The position numbers and the translations under genes were made by a program. From Legionella steigerwaltii (GTDB lineage: Bacteria; Pseudomonadota; Gammaproteobacteria; Legionellales; Legionellaceae), in assembly GCF_001468065.1 (NCBI RefSeq), contig NZ_LNYZ01000013.1:301108-365107 (forward strand): 64,000 bases of DNA. Reading direction: 5' to 3'. Positions 1 to 9,222 of this stretch are shown piece after piece. How positions within the stretch are numbered: the first letter of the stretch is position 1; each line of letters begins with the position of its first letter. Below the pieces are notes generated by a model that did no database searches, was not told where the DNA came from, and saw nothing but the letters and a program-made list of their open reading frames with translations.

Positions 1-126
1 GACGCAGAGAAAGTAATGAGTGAGGGGACGGTCCGGGACGGACCCCTACAGAAAGTAGGCAGATTGTTTAAATTGTTTGACAATCCTTTATTTCTGTCAC
101 TCCATAGACGGCAGGACGCAGAGAAA
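1..126. repeat. Intergenic repeat remnant at window edge
   Basis: The 13-mer gacgcagagaaag occurs at 1-13 and again at 114-126. Between the copies lies an imperfect hairpin at about 23-47 with GC-rich arms. The stretch has no convincing reading frame and looks like part of a dispersed intergenic repeat that may begin outside the window. The rest of the space up to the first gene (127-284) is AT-rich, and I see nothing definite in it. Confidence 0.45.
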
Positions 127-284
127 GAAGCTCACCGCAATACACCGCCAGCCCAAACGATCAAATATAATCCTATATGAGCTGAAACATTACTTTGTAG
201 TGATCAATGATTATAAAGTTTGAATAAATATCGAAACTATAGTAAATTTATTCTCCAAATTAACAGATGCGGAGAAAAATTCAT

Positions 285-3152
285 ATGTTTAGCAAAGAGA
301 CAATGAGCCAATTAAGCGTAACGAGTGATTTTACTAAAGGTTTTGTTACGCCAGGGTTTGGATTATTACCCTCTGTGGTTCCTGCATCAGCTTTGCCTGC
401 TAAATTTTCGTTATTGGACAACGCAGCAAAAAATTTAAAAACCTGGGTTAAAGAAAAAAATATTGAACCATTCAAACAATTAAATGATGAATTAAATGTT
501 CCATTGTTAATCACAGAGATTGACAACTTGACTGATAGTGAATTGGCAAGGGCAAAATTAATAATAGGAAAAATTGGGCATGCCTATGGTTATATTTTAA
601 ATGCCACTGGAAAGGATAATCCACATTTTAATATTGAATATCCTAATTTATTTCTACTTTGGCAAAAATTAGCCGAAAGAATGCATCATTCACCAGAGTT
701 CCCGATTCTTACAAGTAGTGATACTACCTATTGCAATTGGCGTTATAAAAACCCTAGAGAACAGCATAGTTTGGAAAATTTAAAAGATTTAGACAAACTA
801 GAACAGTTAGTGCCGCTTTTTGATAATAGAGAAGAAATAGTAACTAACCTTGGAGTAGTAGTATTTGAGGCCCATATTGCACCTGTCGTTCAGGCAATAG
901 AAAATATAGTCAAGGCTATGGAAGTCAATGACCTGTCTTTGTTGTCAGATCAATTAGACATCATTTTGAGCTCGATCCAGCATTTTTCAAACACCTTTGC
1001 AGAATTTTACAATTTTCATCGCGGCTCTGGCGAAAGTTTTATCGATCTTAAGACATGGGGAGACACCGTTATGAAAGCGGTTAGACCATGTTATCCTGAA
1101 GAAAAAGCCCAATTAGGCTCTGATGTCAGCCTTTTTAGTATTCTCGATGCACTGACAGGTAGAAATAAATATGAATCGCGTTTAGGAAAGTCAATGCAGG
1201 CATCACAAACCTTATTGCCTGAAAATCATAGACTTTTTATACAATATGTAAAAGATGCGAATATTAAAGAGTTTATTAACCGCTGCGGTAATGCATCTTT
1301 AAAGATGAAGTTCCAACAAATTTCAGAGGCATATGTTGGAAAACATGGTTTTTTTGGAATACATACAGAGGTTGCTATGAGCGGCATCGTCGTAACTTCT
1401 GGATCTAATGTTAACCAAAGCGGTGTTAAATTAGATACAAAGCTCGGCGAGAACTTAGAAGAAGCTAGAAAAGAAAGAGAAAATCCAGAATTTGAAAACG
1501 TTATTCGCTTTCAAATCATCGATCAAGAAAAAATATCCTCTGAAGAAAGTGCAGATAGCGGCAATTTTAGTGTTGGGTTGAAACTTTGTGACGGTAAGGG
1601 GGACAAAGTCAGAAGTATTCTTGCAGGGATTCAACCCGGATCGTGCATTTATATTCCTATTAAAAACTCTATAAAACATTTAGCTGAATTCACCAGTTTA
1701 TTGGAGTTTTTGAAGATAGACATAGACCTTAATGCAGAAGTAGATATTCACGATAATGAAATATGGCGAAGAGCCCTAAGCAAGTGGCCAGAATGCACAG
1801 GAAAAACTAAATTTACATTAAAAGAGTTGCTTGTTTATGTTGACTTAAATCAACTTGTTCAATCTCTAAAAAAAGACAATCCAATCAATTTGAGGGAAAA
1901 CTTTTTACCCGCACCCGACAGAGTCTATTCTGTTAACTCTGTTGATGCAGAAAATGGCACTCTTAACTTATTAGTAAAAAGACAAGTTTATAGAGATGGA
2001 ACCATTGGATCAGGATCTTATTTTTTAACTAATAAAGAAAGTCTGGGGCAAGAAGTGAGTTGTCATATATTGCCCCCATTGAGTTTTACACTACCTAAAG
2101 ACAAAAATAAACCTATTTTGTTATTCGCTAATGGTAATGGAATTGCGCCTTTTACTCACTTTCTATCTGAGTTGAATAAAAATAAATGTACTAATCCTGT
2201 ATGTCTTGTTTATTTAACGCGCTCAGAACAAGAAGATTGGCTAGAAGTGCAATTAAGGCAAAACACCCAGTTACTATCCAATTTCCAATGTTGTGTTATT
2301 CATACTGGAAAAGACAAACGAGTTGAATGGTTAACAAAAAGTAAAATTGATAGTGTCAGCTCTTCTCAAGACAAACTGTTAGCCATTGACAAAGTTATTG
2401 ATAGTTTTAAACGAGAAGAATTTTTCACCTATGTCTGCGGAAGTGTACCATTTACAAAGACCCTCCTGGAAACGTTAAAAAAAGCGTTAGGTGAAGAGCG
2501 ATTTTTAAGAATGATTGGAAACTCTCAATTAGTATATGAAGCGTTTAGTTTTACAGATCCTGAAGAAGTTAGAAATGCTTCTTTGAATAGAGAATTCACC
2601 CTCGAGGAAATTAATAAACACAATACACAAGAAAGTTGTTGGGTAACCGTTGATGGGAATGTATATGACATCACTGATTTTCTGAATATCCATAAAGCAG
2701 GGAGAGACATGTTTCTTTCCAAAGCGCTAGTCGATAGAGATATGACGGCAATGTATCGACTTACCCATAAAGGAAGCTCTACTGCAGAGAGTTGGTTGCA
2801 AAGTTATCGTATAGGACGAATCAAGGTCACAATAGCAGATTCTCCTTCCGTAATTGTCGAACCGCAGACAAATCTATGTCCATTTTCCACAAAAGATACT
2901 GTTTTGCAGAGTCATCACACATTAGGTGATTCAGCCACTTGCCCTTTCCTTAGCCAACAAAGAAAAACAGATTCACTACAAAAAGAGAAGCCTGTTGCGG
3001 TTACTTCGAAAAGTACTCATGATGATTCAGCAAGTAAAAGTTGGTGTGGATTCTTCAAACGAGCTATTCCGGCTATAGGTGTAGGTGTAGCGATATCTGC
3101 GGCTGTTTATGCAATTTATGAAAAAACATCACATCCAAATTCTTTGAGATAA
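285..3152 (+). CDS. Fusion protein: indoleamine 2,3-dioxygenase-like domain + P450-reductase-type FAD/NADPH domain + cytochrome b5 domain + membrane anchor
   Basis: 955 residues, numbered from the ATG at 285, which has GGAG ten bases upstream; an in-frame ATG at 267 has no ribosome site. Residues ~25-380 align by eye with human IDO1: the stretch around TTYCNWRYKNP, the helix VFEAHIAPVVQAIENI, the HRLFIQYV motif, and GFFGIHTEVA, whose His360 fits the proximal haem ligand. Residues ~400-740 match the FAD/NADPH half of cytochrome P450 reductase, with its connecting domain: RVYS (546-549), GSGSYFL (~575), GNGIAPF (616-622), YVCGS (~716). The FMN domain is absent. Residues ~771-849 form a cytochrome b5 domain with both axial histidines (His803 in HKAG, usually HPGG; His828). 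A hydrophobic segment near 927-945 suggests a C-terminal tail anchor. Likely role (inference): NAD(P)H-driven, self-reducing haem dioxygenase acting on tryptophan or a related indole. The residue aligned with IDO1 Arg231 appears to be Lys, so the substrate may differ. Confidence 0.82.
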   Translation: MFSKETMSQLSVTSDFTKGFVTPGFGLLPSVVPASALPAKFSLLDNAAKNLKTWVKEKNIEPFKQLNDELNVPLLITEIDNLTDSELARAKLIIGKIGHAYGYILNATGKDNPHFNIEYPNLFLLWQKLAERMHHSPEFPILTSSDTTYCNWRYKNPREQHSLENLKDLDKLEQLVPLFDNREEIVTNLGVVVFEAHIAPVVQAIENIVKAMEVNDLSLLSDQLDIILSSIQHFSNTFAEFYNFHRGSGESFIDLKTWGDTVMKAVRPCYPEEKAQLGSDVSLFSILDALTGRNKYESRLGKSMQASQTLLPENHRLFIQYVKDANIKEFINRCGNASLKMKFQQISEAYVGKHGFFGIHTEVAMSGIVVTSGSNVNQSGVKLDTKLGENLEEARKERENPEFENVIRFQIIDQEKISSEESADSGNFSVGLKLCDGKGDKVRSILAGIQPGSCIYIPIKNSIKHLAEFTSLLEFLKIDIDLNAEVDIHDNEIWRRALSKWPECTGKTKFTLKELLVYVDLNQLVQSLKKDNPINLRENFLPAPDRVYSVNSVDAENGTLNLLVKRQVYRDGTIGSGSYFLTNKESLGQEVSCHILPPLSFTLPKDKNKPILLFANGNGIAPFTHFLSELNKNKCTNPVCLVYLTRSEQEDWLEVQLRQNTQLLSNFQCCVIHTGKDKRVEWLTKSKIDSVSSSQDKLLAIDKVIDSFKREEFFTYVCGSVPFTKTLLETLKKALGEERFLRMIGNSQLVYEAFSFTDPEEVRNASLNREFTLEEINKHNTQESCWVTVDGNVYDITDFLNIHKAGRDMFLSKALVDRDMTAMYRLTHKGSSTAESWLQSYRIGRIKVTIADSPSVIVEPQTNLCPFSTKDTVLQSHHTLGDSATCPFLSQQRKTDSLQKEKPVAVTSKSTHDDSASKSWCGFFKRAIPAIGVGVAISAAVYAIYEKTSHPNSLR

Positions 3153-3164
3153 GAATCAGGTAAC

Positions 3165-3184
3165 GCTGGACATAACAGTCCAGC
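3165..3184 (+). terminator. Short hairpin after the dioxygenase fusion gene
   Basis: A 7-bp stem (GCTGGAC / GTCCAGC) with a six-base loop lies 12 bases after the stop codon. No strong T run follows, so termination is only possible. The rest of the 300-base gap to the next gene holds one short open frame (3238-3453) that I do not regard as a gene. Confidence 0.35.
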
Positions 3185-3453
3185 CTATGCCTATTTTAAA
3201 TTTAGATCCAACTATCAAGCAAATTTCATAATTTCCAATGGTTTTTACGATGGGCTGCTTCACAAATAGCGCATTAAATAATCATAATACCCAATTAAAC
3301 AATCAAAGAATCAAAAATAGAACAAATTTATCTTGCATTAAACATCATCATTGGGTATCATTTGCCAGCTCAATATTAGATCAGGCAGATCTTTTTATGC
3401 AACCTTTGTTTATATATTACTTAGTTAAACTTAAACGCAAATCGGAGAAGTAA

Positions 3454-4917
3454 ATGCAAGACAAACATATTAGATCCTGGTCAGAAATTGATGTTAAAGC
3501 AAAAAAATATTACGATAAAATCATTAAATTATGTAAAGAAAATCTGAAAATTGATGATAATGTCACCTTCTTAGTGGTAGATCATTGTCTGCAAACCTTT
3601 GAAACACATGTAGATTCTATTGCTAAGCTCGGTAAAATAGCGGGTGTGATTCTGAAAAGTTCTACTCATGTTAAAGAAGCTGAAGAATTTGCGGCAAAAA
3701 ACTGCAAGCTATTAGATGTTACAAAAGAAGCCCTTAAAGATCCTAAAGTAGCAATTGATCTTATTTTAGCAAATACTAAGCCTGGTGAAAAATTGGTTAT
3801 AATGGACCATGGTGGTTATTTTTCTTATGTTCTTAAAGAGTTGATGGAACATCCGGAAGTGAGTAAAAGATTAGTTGGTATTGCAGAGGTTACTGAAAAT
3901 GGCCACTACAAGCTGGATAAAGCTTTAAAAGTAACCGCGATGCCCAATCTTTCTGTTGCCCGCAGTAACATTAAAGAATTGGAAGACGCTCAAACGGGTG
4001 TTGCTATTTGCGATGCGAGCAATACAATCCTTTATGGTGTACATTCGGCTTTAAATTCTTTACAACATGCTTGTGTTATCGGTTATGGAAAAATCGGCCG
4101 AAGTATTGCAAATAGTTGTAGAAAAAGAGGGATTCCAGACGTTACTGTAATTGAAATTGACCCACTGCGTGCGCAATTAGCAATGATTGACGGACATCAA
4201 GTCGTGATGGGGACCGATAAAAAAGCTAAAGCACTCGCTTTGCAAAAAGCTCAGATTTTATTTAGTGCAACGGGTTCAAAAGTATTGTCTGCCAAAGATA
4301 TTGCTGACTTACGAAAAATTGATCGTTCTTCTGAAGTTGACACGAACCCTGTTTTGTTTATTGCATCGTGTACTTCACCAGATGATGAGTTCAGTGATGA
4401 CTTTTTCAAAGAACTAGCAGCACAAAGTAAAAACTCAGCAGAAGATCGTCAGAAATGTGAAGAAGCACAACATTTGTCACCTTATAAGCTGTTCGATGGT
4501 CGTACAATTTATGTTTTAAATGAAGGAAAATCCGTTAATTTTGCAATTGGAGGTACTCCAGGTTTTGAAATTTGCCAAGTCTGGGCAGGAGTTTTATATA
4601 CTGCAGCAAAATTAGCGGCACAAGATGTAAAACCTTCTCATAGTGTACAAGAATTGAGTCGCGATGAAGAAAGAGCGATTGGTGCTGTGACACAAGCGGT
4701 ATTCTTTGGTAAAGACTGTTGTGAGAAAGCCACCAAGCCGAAAGAAACTGAAACTTCCACTCCTCCTAAAGCATCACGGATTCACCGCTCTCATAGTTTT
4801 TCGGACTCTTCTTTTGGGGGAAGCTCTGGATGGTTTGCTCCAAAAACAGCAAAACAAGGGCCCTCACAAGCACCGCAACATGACCCTGATGAGAAGAAAA
4901 CTCGGGCCTATCAATAA
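3454..4917 (+). CDS. S-adenosylhomocysteine hydrolase-like NAD-binding protein, active site degenerate
   Basis: 487 residues; GGAG lies six bases before the ATG. The C-terminal half carries a Rossmann NAD site, VIGYGKIGRSIA (~208-219), and a tail motif LNEGKSVNFAIGG (355-367) that corresponds to the adenosylhomocysteinase (AHCY) C-terminal region. The order of blocks (DHGGYF, GIAEVTENGHYK, NAD loop, tail motif) follows AHCY. The canonical catalytic stretch with NDSxTKxxFD is missing; LSVARSNIKELEDAQTG stands in its place. The protein may therefore bind NAD without hydrolysing S-adenosylhomocysteine, or use another substrate. After the AHCY-like core there is a Ser/Pro-rich, probably disordered tail (~425-487). 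It lies 300 bp downstream of the dioxygenase fusion on the same strand. The fold call is firm; the function is open. Confidence 0.72.
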   Translation: MQDKHIRSWSEIDVKAKKYYDKIIKLCKENLKIDDNVTFLVVDHCLQTFETHVDSIAKLGKIAGVILKSSTHVKEAEEFAAKNCKLLDVTKEALKDPKVAIDLILANTKPGEKLVIMDHGGYFSYVLKELMEHPEVSKRLVGIAEVTENGHYKLDKALKVTAMPNLSVARSNIKELEDAQTGVAICDASNTILYGVHSALNSLQHACVIGYGKIGRSIANSCRKRGIPDVTVIEIDPLRAQLAMIDGHQVVMGTDKKAKALALQKAQILFSATGSKVLSAKDIADLRKIDRSSEVDTNPVLFIASCTSPDDEFSDDFFKELAAQSKNSAEDRQKCEEAQHLSPYKLFDGRTIYVLNEGKSVNFAIGGTPGFEICQVWAGVLYTAAKLAAQDVKPSHSVQELSRDEERAIGAVTQAVFFGKDCCEKATKPKETETSTPPKASRIHRSHSFSDSSFGGSSGWFAPKTAKQGPSQAPQHDPDEKKTRAYQ

Positions 4918-4942
4918 GCTTGATTGGGATTGAATGAATATA

Positions 4943-4970
4943 GACTTGACTCGATGCTTCGAGTCAAGTC
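4943..4970 (+). terminator. Perfect 12-bp stem hairpin
   Basis: GACTTGACTCGA pairs with TCGAGTCAAGTC across a four-base loop, 25 bases after the AHCY-like gene. No T tract follows, so it may act as an RNA-stabilising or weak termination structure rather than a standard intrinsic terminator. Confidence 0.55.
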
Positions 4971-5023
4971 GATTCAATAATAATGATCAGTAAATCACAT
5001 AACCATTAATGATAGGTAACAAA

Positions 5024-6196
5024 ATGTCTTCAGAGAAAATGGGGCAAGTTGCTGATAGTTTCTTGTCTAAAACTATAGCCCCGGAGGCAGATCAGAAAAC
5101 CGAACAAAAACAGCAAAAAAGAAAGGTAATTCTGAATAGAATAATTTACCCTATCAGTGCATTAGTTGCATTACCTACCAGCATATTATCTGGATTTGCA
5201 GCACTTGAAAGTGAGCATGGAAATCTTAAATCACTCGACTCTTTAAATGCAATTGGTTATTTACTAATGAATCAATCAATTGGTCAGCTCTTCTATGGAC
5301 TCATCTGTTTGCTCGCAACCGCTATTGTCTTAACTGGTCTTAATAAAAAATATCTTTTGGGCTCTACTCAAACCGTTTTAGAGCTTATTAAAAGTGACCT
5401 TATCTATTTAAAAAACAAATTTTCAAGAAAACTGGACGGAAACAGAATTTCATTAATTGAAAATGGGCTTTTTATATGGTGCTTCATAACCAGTCTGATT
5501 TTTGCAGAGCTTGGTAAAGAGACGATGGCTTTTTTAGGTATACCTGGTGAGATCATTGGTTTTTATCTTAATTTAATCGTGTACTTTGCTACTCGATATG
5601 CAGGAGCACGTCGCTTTTTTCGAAATCTTCTCGAACAGAATAATACTCCAAGCTCATTTGATGCTAAATCTTCATCAAAAGATCATTTGATTGGAAAAAT
5701 AGTACTTGTCACAGGATATATGTTGGCTTTTGTTAGCGCAATTTCGATTATCATTAATTTTATTCCCGAATGTGTTAAAGGATTACAAATGCTGTTACAT
5801 AGCAATTTGAATGCTGATCCCAAATATCAAAACATGACAGCTCTCAGTGTAGGTTTGATCGCGACCTTGCCTACTGTATTTTTCTATAGTGTGAGTATTA
5901 AAGATTTACCCAAACATTTGGCTAAAGCTGCCCTGCTATTTTACGAAAAGATAAAGTCCCGCCATTATAAGCACGCTTTATTGTTATCTTTAATGACCGT
6001 GCTTGCTTTCGCAGCGAGTTATTTTGCCGGCATTGGTTTTCGTTTAGTGGGCACCAGCAATATCGAGCAAGGTTATTTATCCTATTTAAATCCAGTAATC
6101 ACAAGTTGGATGCCAAATACGCTTTTTATTGCATGTATTATGATGTTTTGGTCGCATTTACAACATTTAATAAATGAGCGCGTAAAACAACAATAA
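5024..6196 (+). CDS. Multi-pass membrane protein of unknown function
   Basis: 390 residues from the ATG at 5024; an upstream in-frame ATG at 5009 is possible, but the weak ribosome site (ataggt) favours the second. After a charged N-terminal tail (~1-35, rich in Lys/Gln) there are about seven to eight hydrophobic segments, separated by short loops such as the basic loop with RRFFRNL. I do not recognise a family. It lies 106 bp after the AHCY-like gene and before the cupin gene, all on the + strand, so co-expression with the dioxygenase locus is possible, but the gaps are too wide to prove an operon. It could be a transporter-like or effector-like membrane protein; nothing in the sequence decides. 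Confidence 0.6.
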   Translation: MSSEKMGQVADSFLSKTIAPEADQKTEQKQQKRKVILNRIIYPISALVALPTSILSGFAALESEHGNLKSLDSLNAIGYLLMNQSIGQLFYGLICLLATAIVLTGLNKKYLLGSTQTVLELIKSDLIYLKNKFSRKLDGNRISLIENGLFIWCFITSLIFAELGKETMAFLGIPGEIIGFYLNLIVYFATRYAGARRFFRNLLEQNNTPSSFDAKSSSKDHLIGKIVLVTGYMLAFVSAISIIINFIPECVKGLQMLLHSNLNADPKYQNMTALSVGLIATLPTVFFYSVSIKDLPKHLAKAALLFYEKIKSRHYKHALLLSLMTVLAFAASYFAGIGFRLVGTSNIEQGYLSYLNPVITSWMPNTLFIACIMMFWSHLQHLINERVKQQ

Positions 6197-6343
6197 GGGC
6201 CACAACTACTAGAGGCTTCTGAAATCCTTATCTCTTTCTTATTGCTCGATGACAAGAATTTATGTATAGTTATCAATTAATGACCATAAATTCCTAAAAA
6301 TATTCAGAATATATCGATTTTTCAAGGATGTAAGGAGATGTGA

Positions 6344-7681
6344 ATGCCTAAAAGATATAAGGAAATACAAGCTCAAATAACAAAGAAATATCAACTCCAT
6401 TATCTAGACAATCCTACCTCTAGGTCTTTAGCCGAAAATATTAAAGATCTCTCTATTGATGACATTATTAATTTATTAAAAGAAGTAAGAGACACACCTG
6501 AGCTAACCGAAATGTCTATTTCCCTATCTCGAAGAAGTAATTTATTTGATAAGTTAGTGCTTATGAAAGGAGATAAGCCCCATGGATGGGCTTTAAGATT
6601 ACACATCTATAACATGGTAGGACAAAGCGATGAACCAGGCTATGTGCTAAGCAATTTAAATAAAAAAATTAGAAACGATGAAAACCATATACATGAACAT
6701 AGTTGGCAATTGGCTTCTAGATTTTTAATTGGTGGATTTAAAAATCATCAATTTGCTAAAACTGAACTAGGCCCCTTATTCAATCGTTATAATTTAGTTC
6801 CCACTATGAAAGATGAAGTTTCGGAAAGTACATCATTTAGAAGAGCCCTATTGGAAGGACAAACAGGTATAATAGAAACTGACCAAGATTTATATCAACA
6901 GGGTGATTTGGTTCATTACCCCATAGAAATTCCTCATAAAATCGACACTCGTGCTTCTTCTTACTTGGGCATGACAATAACCTTAGCACATACTTCTGAG
7001 CGCCAGCACGAGAACTCTATTTTCTATGAAGAAATACAAAGTGATCAAGTCGAGGAAGTTAAGGAGTTAGCAATTGAAGCCCATAAATATACTAAAAAAA
7101 CACATTATGAAGCCATAAACATCGCAATCACTAATTTAGAACTTATAAAATTATGTGATCACCTGGCTGAAAAGGGATTTGTACGTTTTAATCGTTTTGT
7201 AGATCCAATTACAAAAAAACTTTCTCCAAATAACGTATTAGAAACAGAATTATTACCTACGATAGCGATGTTAATTTTACAGGAGAATGAGGAATTCATA
7301 GAGTATCCATTAACAGCAGAATTACAGGGAAAATCTCAAAAAGAAATTCAAAAGCTAAAAGAAAAATATGCAAACAGAAGCGGTGAATTAAAAAAAATTA
7401 TTGAAGATGCTATCAAGGATATGCATAAACCTTCTTTAATGCAGCTAATTAGAACCTCTCAACAGAATTTATTTGCTAAACTATACACAGCTTCTCGTGA
7501 CAATTTGGCTCCAGATGTCCTACAGGTAGTAAATAAAAGAGATAGAAAAATACCAGAACATGTCCTTGGGAGCGTAGGCTTTTTTTCTCACAAACAGGGA
7601 GTAAAGACTGAAGCAAGTAAGTTAATGGAAGAGAAATGTATCTCGCTAACCGAATCATTTCATTGTTCCTATGGGTCTTAA
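6344..7681 (+). CDS. Cupin-fold protein, possible metal-dependent dioxygenase
   Basis: 445 residues; AAGGAG lies just before the ATG. Residues ~84-215 carry two cupin-like motifs: LRLHIYN followed by HIHEHSW (His115, 117, 119) with SRFLIGGF, and GDLVHYPIEIPHKI (187-200) with His198. Together these can supply the usual His-rich metal site of a small-molecule dioxygenase or related enzyme. Flanking regions are alpha-helical and charged and show no other known domain; the C-terminal ~220 residues are unassigned. It is the last of four + strand genes starting with the haem-dioxygenase fusion. A role in the same chemistry, for instance on a tryptophan-derived intermediate, is speculation. A Dot/Icm effector with a cupin core is an alternative. 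Confidence 0.6.
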   Translation: MPKRYKEIQAQITKKYQLHYLDNPTSRSLAENIKDLSIDDIINLLKEVRDTPELTEMSISLSRRSNLFDKLVLMKGDKPHGWALRLHIYNMVGQSDEPGYVLSNLNKKIRNDENHIHEHSWQLASRFLIGGFKNHQFAKTELGPLFNRYNLVPTMKDEVSESTSFRRALLEGQTGIIETDQDLYQQGDLVHYPIEIPHKIDTRASSYLGMTITLAHTSERQHENSIFYEEIQSDQVEEVKELAIEAHKYTKKTHYEAINIAITNLELIKLCDHLAEKGFVRFNRFVDPITKKLSPNNVLETELLPTIAMLILQENEEFIEYPLTAELQGKSQKEIQKLKEKYANRSGELKKIIEDAIKDMHKPSLMQLIRTSQQNLFAKLYTASRDNLAPDVLQVVNKRDRKIPEHVLGSVGFFSHKQGVKTEASKLMEEKCISLTESFHCSYGS

Positions 7682-7777
7682 TCATCTTGAGATACAAAGA
7701 GTCTACAAAATAAACTTTGAATCATTGTTGAGATGAGGAAGATATTGATTGATGGGGTTGCTCTTCGTTTGTAAATA

Positions 7778-8671
7778 TCAAGAGAAACCAGTATTTGTTA
7801 CTTTAGGAGTAGGGATCGATTCGGGTTGAGAACAATAGTCATCAATGATGTTAATTTCCCCCATTTTAGAAACGATTACTTCAAGATCATTTAATGGTGC
7901 GTTTAAATGTTTGCGAAGTAAAAAGGCAATCAGCTCAACCAAACGATGAGAAGACATAATCGAGAGATGGCCATGGCGATCTAATTTACTGAGCGAATTG
8001 GGGTTTTTATCAACGTATTCTTTAATATACCCAGACTCTCCTGGCACAATCGCATCCTCTATAGCAATAAAAAAATGATACGGGATCGTGGAGCTATTTA
8101 TTATTTTTTCTTTTAATTGCTTTAGAAAGCTACTATCAATTTCCATTTCCTTAACTGAATCAGAAAACCAGGATAAAGGTTTCATTGCAAGATAAGAACC
8201 ATTAAACGGTGCTCCTATCGGAATAATTAAAAGAACCTCAATACCCGCTAATTTAGCTAAAAACTCGGCAAAATAGGAAGCAACCAATCCTCCTCGAGAA
8301 TGGGCAATTAAAATAACTCTTCGGTGATGATTTGCTTTGATTTTATCTCCCAGTTGTTCTGCAAAGAATTCGATGCTTTTTCCCTCATAACGATTATTAA
8401 AAGAAAGTAAATTTAGGGAGGATATTTCATTAGGAAGACCCGCTTGAATTAAACGTTCAGCAACATTTTGAAAGGCGGAGGATTGATCTGCAGTACCATG
8501 GATAAAATAAATTGCAGTTTCTAATTCTGGATTTCCTTCTTTGTCATAGAAAGGATTATAATAAACTTGATCTCCCGAAGGAGAAGTAAGCCAGTTATAG
8601 GCATGAGCAAACATTCCAGTGGTTGAGATGGGTTGAATAGCCTTCGCAGTCTTAACAGTTCGCTCCCACAT
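7778..8671 (-). CDS. Alpha/beta hydrolase, lipase-like
   Basis: 297 residues; a strong AAGGAG-type site precedes the ATG. The core has the strand-turn YFIHGTADQ (oxyanion region, ~55-63), the nucleophile elbow AHSRGG (Ser125), a probable acid in AIEDAIVPGES and a final histidine in LDRHGHLSIM, giving a complete Ser-Asp-His set. The layout resembles PGAP1- and lipase-type hydrolases acting on ester bonds. No signal peptide is visible, so it is cytosolic or exported by another route. It is flanked by genes on the opposite strand and appears to be a single-gene unit. Confidence 0.75.
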   Translation of the reverse strand: MWERTVKTAKAIQPISTTGMFAHAYNWLTSPSGDQVYYNPFYDKEGNPELETAIYFIHGTADQSSAFQNVAERLIQAGLPNEISSLNLLSFNNRYEGKSIEFFAEQLGDKIKANHHRRVILIAHSRGGLVASYFAEFLAKLAGIEVLLIIPIGAPFNGSYLAMKPLSWFSDSVKEMEIDSSFLKQLKEKIINSSTIPYHFFIAIEDAIVPGESGYIKEYVDKNPNSLSKLDRHGHLSIMSSHRLVELIAFLLRKHLNAPLNDLEVIVSKMGEINIIDDYCSQPESIPTPKVTNTGFS

Positions 8672-8838
8672 ACTCCGCTCCTTCTTATGTTTTTAAAGAA
8701 CTGATCCAAAGAAACATGCACCAATAAATTATTATTCCATGTTTCTTCTAAAGCTCGCCCCTTACCGTAATGAATTAAATTTAAACTACACTTAATAATA
8801 TGCATTATTCATGCTAGTGGATAAAAGGTAAGGACACT

Positions 8839-9222
8839 ATGCACATATCATTAAACAAATTTCTTGTTATTATATTATTATTAATTCTTATCGGATTGTA
8901 TTATACATCTAGACCAAATTATGCATCTAAACTACCCGTTACAGTCGAAGAAAAAGACGACGCCACAATCTGTGCAGAACTACCAACAGATCCAGCAACG
9001 CTTCCTTTTATTTCATACAACACACAAGAGGGTTTTGATGAATGTGTATCACGTTGCATGACCTCTGTAATGAAGCAGGTTTGTCGACAACTTCCACATC
9101 AATCCAATTTCTTTTCTACTCATCCAGAGCTTAAGCAACAAATGTTAGATGGTTGTACTCAGAATATTAAACATTTTGTCACTAATAACACCCGCTGTCC
9201 TTATTTGCATTGCGAACCTTAA
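8839..9222 (+). CDS. Small cysteine-rich membrane-anchored or secreted protein
   Basis: 127 residues; AAGGA lies before the ATG. One N-terminal hydrophobic segment (about 8-22) acts as an anchor or uncleaved signal. The remaining ~100 residues would be periplasmic and hold seven cysteines (45, 69, 73, 82, 106, 120, 125), including a CVSRC motif, which suggests disulfide bonds. I do not recognise a family. It is divergent from the lipase-like gene, with a 167-bp shared upstream region. Confidence 0.6.
   Translation: MHISLNKFLVIILLLILIGLYYTSRPNYASKLPVTVEEKDDATICAELPTDPATLPFISYNTQEGFDECVSRCMTSVMKQVCRQLPHQSNFFSTHPELKQQMLDGCTQNIKHFVTNNTRCPYLHCEP

Noticed and set aside
3238..3453. Open frame of 71 residues directly before the AHCY-like gene
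   Set aside because: No ribosome site, no recognisable product and odd composition; its stop simply abuts the next start codon.
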